NCBI GenBank assembly: GCA_903930195.1
Contig: CAIYXH010000122.1
Location: 1-8,943, forward strand
Direction: 5' to 3'
Source: an uncultured Actinomycetes bacterium
Lineage (GTDB): Bacteria; Actinomycetota; Thermoleophilia; Gaiellales; Gaiellaceae
DNA: 8,943 bases
The notes beneath the pieces were generated by a model. That model was not told the DNA's origin and did no database searches. It was given only the letters and a program-made list of their open reading frames with translations. Numbering within the stretch: position 1 is the stretch's first letter; every line of letters begins with the position of its first letter. The position numbers and the translations under genes are program-made. This document shows, piece after piece, positions 1 to 5,672 of the stretch.

Positions 1-295
1 AGAGACGCAGCGAGTCGAGCGACGGCTCGACGGTGAGGTCGAGCTTCGGCACGGCCTTGTCCTCTTCCACGAGCGGCCGCTCGTGCGGGAGCGCCTTGTG
101 CTGCTCGCCCTCGACCAGGTCGATGCCGTGGTCGGTCAGATAGGTGGTGAAGTCCTCGAGCTGCTCCTTGGTGAGCTCGAGCTCCTCGACGCCGCTCACG
201 ATCTCGTCGTAGGTGAGGAACCCCTTCTCCTTGCCGGTTTCGACCAGCTTGTGGAGCTCCTCGACGTCAGGAAGGGAGATGTCTACGGTGACCAA
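1..295 (-). CDS. rpoD: RNA polymerase primary sigma factor RpoD/SigA, N-terminal part (cut by window edge)
   Basis: This is the first 98 codons of the housekeeping sigma factor, which directs core RNA polymerase to -35/-10 promoters. Read on the minus strand, the protein contains KEKGFLTYDEIV, ELTKEQLEDF and TYLTDHGIDLVE. These are the typical helices of sigma region 1.1, the acidic domain that keeps free sigma from binding DNA. After a short acidic linker it reaches SLDSLRL, the start of region 1.2, exactly where the window ends. The start chosen is TTG at 295-293, because it directly precedes VTVDISLPDVEELHKLV and has a GGAGGT ribosome binding site (complement of 305-310) 9 nt upstream. An in-frame stop lies a little further upstream, leaving no other good start. 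The catalytic sigma regions 2-4 lie outside the window. The next gene upstream on this side is divergent, so rpoD has its own promoter in 296-770. Identification is firm. Confidence 0.93.
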   Translation of the reverse strand, partial: MVTVDISLPDVEELHKLVETGKEKGFLTYDEIVSGVEELELTKEQLEDFTTYLTDHGIDLVEGEQHKALPHERPLVEEDKAVPKLDLTVEPSLDSLRL

Positions 296-304
296 CGGAC
301 TCCG

Positions 305-310
305 ACCTCC
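305..310 (-). promoter_or_regulatory. Ribosome binding site that fixes the rpoD TTG start
   Basis: GGAGGT on the minus strand lies 9 nt before the TTG at 295. It is the main reason to accept a rare TTG start for rpoD, since no ATG or GTG occurs in this frame between the upstream stop and the conserved region 1.1. Confidence 0.7.
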
Positions 311-371
311 AACTCATAGTTGTCCTTCGAAGCCGGCGGAAACACCGGCCGGCACCCCCACAACGCGGCGC

Positions 372-377
372 ACTCTA
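372..377 (-). promoter_or_regulatory. Possible rpoD -10 box (TAGAGT)
   Basis: TAGAGT on the minus strand fits the actinobacterial TANNNT -10 pattern and would give rpoD a leader of roughly 70 nt. A TTG-type -35 can only be placed at an unusually long distance (TTGTTC, about 21 nt), so this rests on the -10 alone. Confidence 0.25.
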
Positions 378-498
378 CACCACTTCCAAACAGATCCGGA
401 ACAAGCTCTTCACACCCTGAAGCTGCCTCCGGAATAGGCAACGCGGTTTGAGGCACGCGATCGCCGGGAATTGGTTGGTGCGATAGGGCCTTAAAGCA

Positions 499-522
499 GA
501 GAGGCGGCCGAAGCCGCCTCTC
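499..522 (-). terminator. Strong 10-bp hairpin with UUCG loop, terminator-like
   Basis: Segments 499-508 and 513-522 are perfect inverted repeats with a four-base loop. Read on the minus strand, the loop is UUCG closed by C-G, the extra-stable tetraloop, and it is followed by TGCTTT, a weak T-rich stretch. That favours a terminator for minus-strand transcription. No minus-strand protein gene lies between here and 770, so it would have to end either a small RNA or antisense transcription coming out of the 771 region. It could also be a plus-strand structural element. Pairing is certain; function is inference. Confidence 0.45.
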
Positions 523-544
523 GAACCCCTGCCGCAGGATGATT

Positions 545-684
545 GCCGTCAGTCCCAGGCGAGGGAGCCTCGAAAAATCCTCGGCCAGGTGTCGTTATCG
601 GCACCGGCTCCGTGTTCCTTGAGGGTGGATCTGCCGAGGTGGCCCCGCCGCATCGGGCCGCCTCGACTCACCCACTATGACGGC
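545..684 (+). ncRNA. Candidate structured RNA (family not recognised)
   Basis: Several helices can be drawn. Closing helix: GCCGTCA (545-551) with TGACGGC (678-684). Hairpin: 560-564 with 568-572. Hairpin: 588-594 with 599-605 (loop TTAT), continued past one bulged A by 583-586 with 606-609. Long hairpin: 635-645 with 655-665 (11 bp), preceded by 623-627 with 669-673. Three positions pair as G-U only when the plus strand is the RNA; on the minus strand they become C-A mismatches. That argues for plus-strand transcription. It could be an independent small RNA or a 5' regulatory element of the gene at 771. I tested it by eye against tmRNA, RNase P, SRP, 6S, cobalamin, SAM, TPP and glycine motifs and could not match any. 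GC-rich DNA folds easily, so confidence is modest. Confidence 0.3.
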
Positions 685-758
685 CCTGATGCCACTTCAC
701 CCATCCCCATTTCGGGGGTTGACCGCCCTACTTGACTAGGCCGCTGCGGCAGTTGCAC

Positions 759-764
759 TAGCTT
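759..764 (+). promoter_or_regulatory. Probable -10 box (TAGCTT) of a leaderless transcript for the gene at 771
   Basis: TAGCTT fits TANNNT and ends 6 nt before the GTG at 771, so transcription would begin at or next to the start codon. No ribosome binding site precedes the GTG. A TTGACT lies at 732-737, but its 21-nt spacing is too long for a standard -35. Confidence 0.4.
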
Positions 765-770
765 TCAGCC

Positions 771-2573
771 GTGGCGAGCCGCTTCGAGCAACGCCTGCAG
801 GCCGGGCCCCCGCTCGTGGCCGACGGTGGCATGGGAACGCTGATCTCTGCAGCGGTCCCGCGTGTGCGCACGCCCGAGGAGGCGAACCTCCGCGCCCCGG
901 ACGCCGTGACCTCGCTCCACGTCAGCTTCATCGCGGCCGGCGCCGACGTGATCGAGACGAACACCTTCGCCGCGAACCGGCGGAAGCTCGCGGCGCACTT
1001 CCTCGACGACGAGCTCGAACGGATCAACTCGACGGCTGTGAAGCTGGCGCGCGACGCGCGCGAGATCTCCGGACGCGACGTGTTCATCGCCGGCGCTCTC
1101 GGTCCGCTCGGCGACGGGGACGGCCATCCACCGGAGCTCTTCGCCGAGCAGGCCCGGATCCTCGAGGGCCGCGGTGCCGACCTGTTCATGCTCGAGACCT
1201 TCTATGACCTCGGCGAGCTCGAGGCGGCGATCGAGGGCGTCCGCTCGGTCTCGGAGCTCCCGATCGTGGCGATGCTGAGCTTCGACGCCGACGGGCAGAC
1301 GCTCGCGGGCGTGACCGCGAGCGCCGCGGCCAGCCGCCTGGCCGAGCTCGGGATCGCAGCGTTCGGCGCCAACCACGGGCGCGGGCCGGCGTCGGTGCTC
1401 ACCGCGCTCGCCGAGATGCAGCGCGAGGGGGCGATCCTCGCCGCGATGCCGAACGTCGGCCTCGCCAGCATGTCCGGCACCCGGGTCACGTTCCCGCACG
1501 CCTCACCCGAGTACTTCGGCGAGTTCGCTGCGGCCGCCCGTTCGCTCGGCGCCGGCCTGATCGGGGGCTGCTGCGGGACGACCCCCGACCAGATCGCCGC
1601 GATCCGCGCAGCAATCGACGAGGACCGCGAGACGACGACGGCGATCCGCGTGCACACGCGCGTGTCCGCCGAGGCGCCGGCAAGCGCCGAGGGGCCGACC
1701 GAGCTCGCGCGCCTCTTCGACGCGGGCAAGTTCGTGGTGTCGGTGCAGCTCGACCCGCCGCTCGGGGGCAACGTCGAGTCGCTCGTCGACTGTGCCCGCG
1801 CGGTCAAGGAGTCGGGTCTCGCCCAGGTCGTCGACGTGAACGACAATCCGCGCGCCCGCGCCCGGATGAACGGCATGCTCGCCTCGATCGCGATCCAGCT
1901 CGGCGCCGGGATCGAGACGATCCCGCACCTGACGCCGCGGGACATGACAATCGCCGGGCTCGAGTCGCTCCTCCTCGGCGCGCACGCGCAGGGCATCCGC
2001 AACGTGCTCGCGGTGACCGGCGATCCGCCGGAGGCGGGCGACTACCCCGGCACCGGCGCGGTCTACGACGTCGACGCGATCGGGCTGACCGACCTCCTCG
2101 GCCGCTTCAACGAGGGCGAGGACTTCCACCACCGCCCGATCGACGCGCCGACGGCGTTCTTCCCCGGCGTCGCCGTCAACCCCTCGGCCGACGAGCTCGA
2201 GCTGGAGCTGGAGCGGTTCGCGCAAAAGGTCGAGAAGGGGGCGCGCTTCGCGATGACCCAGATCCTCTTCGACCTCGGCTACCTCGAGCGCTTCCTCGAG
2301 CGGCTCGGGGGGACGTCGCCGATCCCGCTGCTCGTCGGCGTCTGGCCGATCCGCTCCTACGAGCTCGCGGTGCGCGTCCACAACGAGACTCCCGGGATCC
2401 TCGTGCCGGAGCCGGTGCAGAAGCGCTTCCGCGACGCGGGGTCACGCGCGGCCGAGGTCGGGATCGAGCTGACCCGCGAGCTGATCGACGCCTCACGCGA
2501 GCTCGCAGCGGGCGTCTACGTCGTCGCGCCGTTCCGCCAGCCGCTCGGCGTGCTCGACGTCCTCGACTACTAG
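771..2573 (+). CDS. Fusion of homocysteine S-methyltransferase and 5,10-methylenetetrahydrofolate reductase (YitJ type)
   Basis: 600 residues, two TIM-barrel domains. Residues 1 to about 285 are a homocysteine S-methyltransferase (DGGMGT 18-23, ETNTF 62-66, GGCCGTT 265-271). Residues about 310-600 are an MTHFR domain (PHLTPRD 384-391 region, VTGDPP with Asp418 matching E. coli Asp120, FAMTQILFD 493-501 with Gln497 matching Gln183). By family, the first half moves a methyl group to homocysteine using three zinc-binding cysteines, and the second reduces methylene-THF to methyl-THF with FAD. Two key positions differ. The first zinc cysteine (usual GxNC) is His202 in GANHGRGP. The catalytic glutamate (E. 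coli Glu28, FEFFPP) is Gln326 in VQLDPP. The two other zinc cysteines, 267 and 268, remain. The start is GTG 771; there is no ribosome binding site, and a TANNNT box suggests a leaderless message. The convergent neighbour's stop is 6 nt away. Fold assignment is firm; catalytic activity is open. Confidence 0.9.
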   Translation: MASRFEQRLQAGPPLVADGGMGTLISAAVPRVRTPEEANLRAPDAVTSLHVSFIAAGADVIETNTFAANRRKLAAHFLDDELERINSTAVKLARDAREISGRDVFIAGALGPLGDGDGHPPELFAEQARILEGRGADLFMLETFYDLGELEAAIEGVRSVSELPIVAMLSFDADGQTLAGVTASAAASRLAELGIAAFGANHGRGPASVLTALAEMQREGAILAAMPNVGLASMSGTRVTFPHASPEYFGEFAAAARSLGAGLIGGCCGTTPDQIAAIRAAIDEDRETTTAIRVHTRVSAEAPASAEGPTELARLFDAGKFVVSVQLDPPLGGNVESLVDCARAVKESGLAQVVDVNDNPRARARMNGMLASIAIQLGAGIETIPHLTPRDMTIAGLESLLLGAHAQGIRNVLAVTGDPPEAGDYPGTGAVYDVDAIGLTDLLGRFNEGEDFHHRPIDAPTAFFPGVAVNPSADELELELERFAQKVEKGARFAMTQILFDLGYLERFLERLGGTSPIPLLVGVWPIRSYELAVRVHNETPGILVPEPVQKRFRDAGSRAAEVGIELTRELIDASRELAAGVYVVAPFRQPLGVLDVLDY

Positions 2574-2579
2574 GGACCC

Positions 2580-3107
2580 TCAGATCGGGAAGCGGTCGAC
2601 GAGGCTCGCGCGGAGCCGGAGGACGTCCTTGGGCGGCGCGACCTGGTTCAGGTGGTGCACGACCTTCGACTGACGGACGTCCCGCTTCCACTTCGAGTGG
2701 TCCGGGATCTGGACGACGATTGCCGCGGCCACCCAGACGAGTACCAGGCCAAAGGCGGCTCCGGCGACGAGGCCGCCGATCGAGTCGAGAAAGCGCAGTG
2801 GGGGCAGCAACCGCAGCCCGCCGCGGATGAACGAGGCCACGAACGTCGCCGCGGCCTGGAAGAGCGAAGCTCCGACGAGCGCCCCGCCGAGCCCGACGAG
2901 CGCGCCGTAGTGCGAGGCGTCCGCGCTCGAGAGGAACTGCGGTGCCTCCCGTGCGCCGATCACCGCACCGGCGACGAGACCGACCAGCACGAGCGCCGTT
3001 CCGATCAGCCCGCGCCGCAGGCCGGCGAGTGCCGTCAGGGCCGCGAGGCCGGCCGCAATCCAATCGAGCGTGGTCATCCAGGTCCAAGGTTCGCGTCCCG
3101 GGTACAC
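2580..3107 (-). CDS. CvpA family integral membrane protein
   Basis: Predicted product of 175 residues with about four hydrophobic membrane segments: LDWIAAGLAALTALAGL, the GLIGTALVLVGLVAGAVIGA stretch, a glycine/alanine-rich third segment around GALVGLGGALVGA, and a fourth around GLVLVWVAAAIVV. The conserved LRRGLIG after the first helix and LLPPLRFLDSIGGLVAGAAFGLVL are hallmarks of the colicin V production (CvpA) family. Those proteins sit in the inner membrane and are linked to envelope homeostasis, but their molecular role is not settled. The soluble C-terminal tail is short and basic. GTG at 3107 is chosen because AGGAGG lies 4 nt upstream. ATG at 3077 (MTTLDWIAAG) matches the usual family start but has no ribosome binding site, so it is a real alternative. 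The gene is divergent from tRNA-Asp, and its start overlaps the tRNA promoter. Its stop faces the preceding gene's stop with a 6-nt gap and no terminator. Confidence 0.82.
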   Translation of the reverse strand: MYPGREPWTWMTTLDWIAAGLAALTALAGLRRGLIGTALVLVGLVAGAVIGAREAPQFLSSADASHYGALVGLGGALVGASLFQAAATFVASFIRGGLRLLPPLRFLDSIGGLVAGAAFGLVLVWVAAAIVVQIPDHSKWKRDVRQSKVVHHLNQVAPPKDVLRLRASLVDRFPI

Positions 3108-3108
3108 T
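3103..3108 (+). promoter_or_regulatory. -10 box (TACACT) for tRNA-Asp
   Basis: TACACT fits TANNNT and places the transcription start about 7 nt upstream of the mature tRNA 5' end at 3122. No good -35 is seen at 17 nt. The box overlaps the GTG start codon of the divergent CvpA gene on the other strand. Confidence 0.45.
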
Positions 3109-3121
3109 GCTCCTCCTAACC

Positions 3122-3195
3122 GGGGGCGTAGTTCAGTCGGTTAGAACGCCGGCCTGTCACGCCGGAGGTCGCGGGTTCGAGTCCCGTCGCTCCCG
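3122..3195 (+). tRNA. tRNA-Asp (anticodon GTC)
   Basis: A complete cloverleaf of 74 nt. The acceptor stem is GGGGGCG (3122-3128) with CGCTCCC (3188-3194), containing one G-U pair. The discriminator is G3195. The D-arm includes GTTCAGTCGGTTAGAAC. The anticodon stem is CCGGC (3149-3153) with GCCGG (3161-3165) around loop CTGTCAC, with anticodon GTC at 3156-3158. The T-arm is GCGGG-TTCGAGT-CCCGT, closed with one G-U. CCA is not encoded (TTC follows), so it must be added after transcription. It stands alone rather than in a tRNA cluster and is followed directly by a terminator hairpin. Confidence 0.97.
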
Positions 3196-3199
3196 TTCA

Positions 3200-3225
3200 A
3201 AAGCCGCCTGTCACAGGGCGGCTTT
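3200..3225 (+). terminator. Rho-independent terminator after tRNA-Asp, probably bidirectional
   Basis: AAAGCCGCC (3200-3208) pairs perfectly with GGCGGCTTT (3217-3225) around an 8-nt loop, followed by CGTCTT. It begins 5 nt after the tRNA. Read on the minus strand, the hairpin runs into TTTT and lies 12 nt beyond the stop of the convergent SDR gene, so it can end both transcripts. Confidence 0.8.
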
Positions 3226-3236
3226 CGTCTTACTGG

Positions 3237-4016
3237 TCAATCGGTCCGGTACCGCTGTGCCAGCTGCGGGCTCTGCCCGCCGAAAGCGGCGAGGTCGGCC
3301 TCGAATACCAGCTCGAGGAGCGTCGCGTCCTCGACACCCGGAGCGCAGACCACTTCACCGAGCTCGAGTCCGCGGAGCGAGGCGGTGACCACGTCCTCCG
3401 CGCTCATGCGTGGGACGGCCGACAGATCCATCCCCTGGACGGTATGGAACTCGGTCGCGACGACGCCGGGACAGACGACCTGCACCCGGACTCCGCTCCC
3501 CTCGAGCTCGGCGCTCAGGGTCTGCGACATCGCCACGAGGTGCGCGAGCGTGCCGGCATAGACCGCGCGCCGCGGCATCTGGGAGGCCGGGGCAGGCCCG
3601 GAGAAGGCGATCATCCCGGCGACGTTGACGATCGTCCCGTCTCCGCGCTCCACCATGCCGCGAACGGCGGCCTGCATGAGCAGCGTCGGAGCGACGACCT
3701 TGACGTGGACGAGCTCGGCGGCCTGGTCTGCCGGCAGGTCTGCAAGCGGCTTGTAGTGGGCGACGCCCGCGTTGTTGACGAGCAGCGTCAACGGCTCGGT
3801 CGCGCAGAGCGCGGCGACCGTCTCGATGCCGTCGGTGGTGGCGAGGTCGGCCACGACGACCCGCACCTCGACATCGGGGAGCGACTCGGCCAGCTCGTCG
3901 AGCCGCTCCTGACGGCGACCGACCACGATCAGATCGTGACCGTCGCCCGCGAGGCGCTCGGCGAAGGCCCTGCCGATCCCGGAGGACGCGCCTGTGACGA
4001 GAGCGAGCGGCGACAT
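3237..4016 (-). CDS. Short-chain dehydrogenase/reductase (SDR) family protein with altered active site
   Basis: 259 residues, normal length for a classical SDR with one Rossmann domain. The dinucleotide-binding motif TGASSGIG is at residues 8-15. VGRR at 32-35 follows the second strand and favours NADP(H). AD appears at 56-57 and NNAG at 81-84. PG near 183-184 and TEF at 188-190 fit the substrate-loop region. The catalytic part is unusual. The expected Asn-Val-Ser-Ser is NVAG (131-134), and the expected Tyr-x-x-x-Lys is YAGTL (153-157), so the lysine is Leu157. Six extra residues (around ASQMPRR) lie between these motifs compared with typical members. The cofactor-binding half is intact, but normal SDR chemistry would be impaired. 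Substrate unknown. The start is ATG 4016; GATGAG lies a few bases upstream and could act as a weak ribosome binding site. Divergent from the lyase-like gene; ends at the terminator shared with tRNA-Asp. Confidence 0.85.
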   Translation of the reverse strand: MSPLALVTGASSGIGRAFAERLAGDGHDLIVVGRRQERLDELAESLPDVEVRVVVADLATTDGIETVAALCATEPLTLLVNNAGVAHYKPLADLPADQAAELVHVKVVAPTLLMQAAVRGMVERGDGTIVNVAGMIAFSGPAPASQMPRRAVYAGTLAHLVAMSQTLSAELEGSGVRVQVVCPGVVATEFHTVQGMDLSAVPRMSAEDVVTASLRGLELGEVVCAPGVEDATLLELVFEADLAAFGGQSPQLAQRYRTD

Positions 4017-4071
4017 GAACTCATCATGGCGGCGCGGGCAGAGCCGAGCGCACGGTCGAAGCGCGGTCCTC

Positions 4072-4077
4072 TAATCT
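4072..4077 (+). promoter_or_regulatory. Probable -10 box (TAATCT) of a leaderless transcript for the gene at 4085
   Basis: TAATCT fits TANNNT and ends 7 nt before ATG 4085 (4 nt before the overlapping GTG 4082). No ribosome binding site is present. This supports ATG 4085 as first codon and transcript start. No clear -35 is seen. Confidence 0.4.
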
Positions 4078-4084
4078 CCAAGTG

Positions 4085-5587
4085 ATGGAGGGGAAGGAAG
4101 AGCTCGGCCGCGGCGGCCGCCTGCGCGCGAGCGCGTCGGCCGACCTCGTCGCCGCCGCCTACGCCGCCGAGAGCGCGCACGGGCCTCGGCTCGCGGCCGG
4201 CCTCTCGCTTGCCGATCTTGCCCACGCCGTCGCGCTCGTCGAGGGCGGCGACCTGGCCGGAGAGGACGCGAAGGCACTCCTGCGCGGGCTGCTCGAGCTC
4301 GACGCGATCCCCGGCGACGAGTTCCCCTGGGATCCCTCGCTCGGCGATGCCTTCAACGCGCGCGAAGCCGAGCTCACCCGCCGCGTCGGCCGGTCGGCGG
4401 CCGGCTGGCTGAGCGCGGGACGGCCGCGGCGCGAGTCGTTCCGCGTCGGCCTGCGGCTCACGGCGCGGAGCGGCGTCCGCGAGCTGCACGACGCGCTCGT
4501 CGACCAGGTCGCAGCGCTCGCCGCGCACGCGCGCGAGACGAAGTCCGCGCTCGCGACCGACTACACCTACCTCCAGCCAGCCCAGCCGACGACGGTCGGC
4601 CACCTGCTCCTCGCCTACGCCTACCCGGCCCTGCGTGACGCCGATCGGGCGCGCGGCGTCCACGCCGAGCTCGGAGCGAGCGTCGCCGGCGCCGGTGGCA
4701 GCGCCGGGTCGCGCTGGACGATCGACCGCTCCCGCCTGGCCGAGCTCCTCGGCTGCGAGTCGCTGATCGAGCACGCGAAGGACGCCGCCTGGCAGGCCGA
4801 CGTCTACCTCGACCTCCTCTCGGCGCTCGCGATCTCGGCAACGCACCAGACGCAGCTCGGCCAGGACTTCGAGATCTACGCGAGCCAGGAGTTCGGCCTG
4901 CTCGAGCTCGCCGATGCGCACAGCCGCGCAAGCGCGCTGATGCCACAGAAGAAGAACCCGTACGCACTGGCCGCCATCCGCACGCAGGCCGGTCAGGCAG
5001 CCGGTGACCTCGCTGCCGCGATCGCGGCGCTCCACACCGGCTCGGCGCGCACCGACCACTTCCACCTGCTCAACGGCACCGTCCCGCGCGCGCTCGACGA
5101 GGCAGTGGCGATCGCGCGGCTGACCGCCTCGGTGCTCGAAGGCATCGAGCTTCGCCCGGCGCGCTTCGAGCAGATCGCGCGCGAGAGCTTCGTCACGGCC
5201 GCCGACGTCGCCGACGTCCTCGCGCTCTCGGGCGAGCTCGACTACCGCAGCGCACACAAGGTCGTCGGCCGCGCCGTTCGCGACCTCGTCGACGCGGGCG
5301 ACGCCCCCGCCGACCTGACGCCCGCCCGCCTGATCGCCGCGGCCGAGGCCACGCTCGACCATCCGGTCACGATCGACGAGGCCGTGCTCCTCGACGCGCT
5401 CGATCCTGCCGCCTGCGCCGAAGCCCGCCGCCAGACCGGCTCGTCGTCGGCAGCGGCGATGGAGGCGATGCTCGTCGAGATCGACGCGACGCGTGCCGCA
5501 CACGCTGCCTGGAGCGACGCCGCCCGCGCACGCGAAGCGGCCGCAGCCGACGCGCTGCGTGCACGCGCCCGCGAGCTCAGCCTCTAG
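4085..5587 (+). CDS. Argininosuccinate lyase-like protein (fumarase/aspartase superfamily)
   Basis: 500 residues, longer than usual ArgH (about 460) because of an alanine-rich helical tail after about residue 465. The superfamily signature is ASALMPQKKNP at 282-292, with catalytic-loop Ser283 and Lys289. The N-terminal helical segment (SLADLAHAVALVEGGDLAGEDAKALLRGL) matches the ArgH N-terminal domain, and YLQPAQPTTVGHLLLAYAY is the second conserved block. True ArgH cleaves argininosuccinate to arginine and fumarate. Two positions argue for caution: the THLQ histidine, a proposed acid/base residue (His162 in delta-crystallin/ArgH), is Tyr162 here, and the Asp after KKNP is Tyr293. No arginine-biosynthesis gene is nearby. 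It may be a paralogue acting on another fumaryl or succinyl adduct. Family is firm, substrate uncertain. Start is ATG 4085 rather than the overlapping GTG 4082, based on the TAATCT box; neither has a ribosome binding site. Confidence 0.8.
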   Translation: MEGKEELGRGGRLRASASADLVAAAYAAESAHGPRLAAGLSLADLAHAVALVEGGDLAGEDAKALLRGLLELDAIPGDEFPWDPSLGDAFNAREAELTRRVGRSAAGWLSAGRPRRESFRVGLRLTARSGVRELHDALVDQVAALAAHARETKSALATDYTYLQPAQPTTVGHLLLAYAYPALRDADRARGVHAELGASVAGAGGSAGSRWTIDRSRLAELLGCESLIEHAKDAAWQADVYLDLLSALAISATHQTQLGQDFEIYASQEFGLLELADAHSRASALMPQKKNPYALAAIRTQAGQAAGDLAAAIAALHTGSARTDHFHLLNGTVPRALDEAVAIARLTASVLEGIELRPARFEQIARESFVTAADVADVLALSGELDYRSAHKVVGRAVRDLVDAGDAPADLTPARLIAAAEATLDHPVTIDEAVLLDALDPAACAEARRQTGSSSAAAMEAMLVEIDATRAAHAAWSDAARAREAAAADALRARARELSL

Positions 5588-5672
5588 CACCACCCGAAAT
5601 ACGGACCCGCAATACATCGCCCGAGCGACGTATTCACTGGCGCAATTCCTTCCCGTAATCCCGCCGCGGTGA

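Larger units (their letters stand above)
296..770. other. 475-base intergenic region between divergent rpoD and the methyltransferase/MTHFR gene
   Basis: No convincing protein-coding frame is seen here; the short open frames have no ribosome binding site or family motif. The left part (296-480) is the rpoD leader and promoter region. The centre has a 10-bp perfect hairpin (499-522). The right part (545-684) holds several paired segments that could be a structured RNA. The 9-mers CTGCCGCAG (529-537) and CTGCGGCAG (743-751) are inverted copies flanking the structured part. The last 40 bases carry the probable start-proximal promoter of the gene at 771. Confidence 0.6.

Noticed and set aside
83..437. 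Two small plus-strand open frames over the rpoD start and leader
   Set aside because: No ribosome binding site or recognisable domain; the first is antisense to sigma region 1.1.
463..560. Cobalamin-riboswitch-like words (GGGAA ... GGTG, later GTCAG)
   Set aside because: The spacing does not fit and the conserved CCGCNACTG box is missing.
523..770. tmRNA, RNase P RNA, SRP RNA or 6S RNA
   Set aside because: No tmRNA tRNA-like ends or tag frame, no RNase P P4 core, no SRP GGAAG loop, and no long 6S-type closing duplex.
765..2381. Long minus-strand open frames opposite the methyltransferase/MTHFR gene
   Set aside because: Arg/Glu/Ala-rich shadow frames with no motif, while the plus strand has continuous family similarity.
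2942..3388. Open frame running across tRNA-Asp and its terminator
   Set aside because: A real protein gene would not read through a complete tRNA and terminator; composition is shadow-like.
5598..5634. Inverted repeat AATACG / CGTATT before the secreted protein gene
   Set aside because: Only 6 bp with a 25-nt gap and imperfect surroundings; too weak for an operator call.
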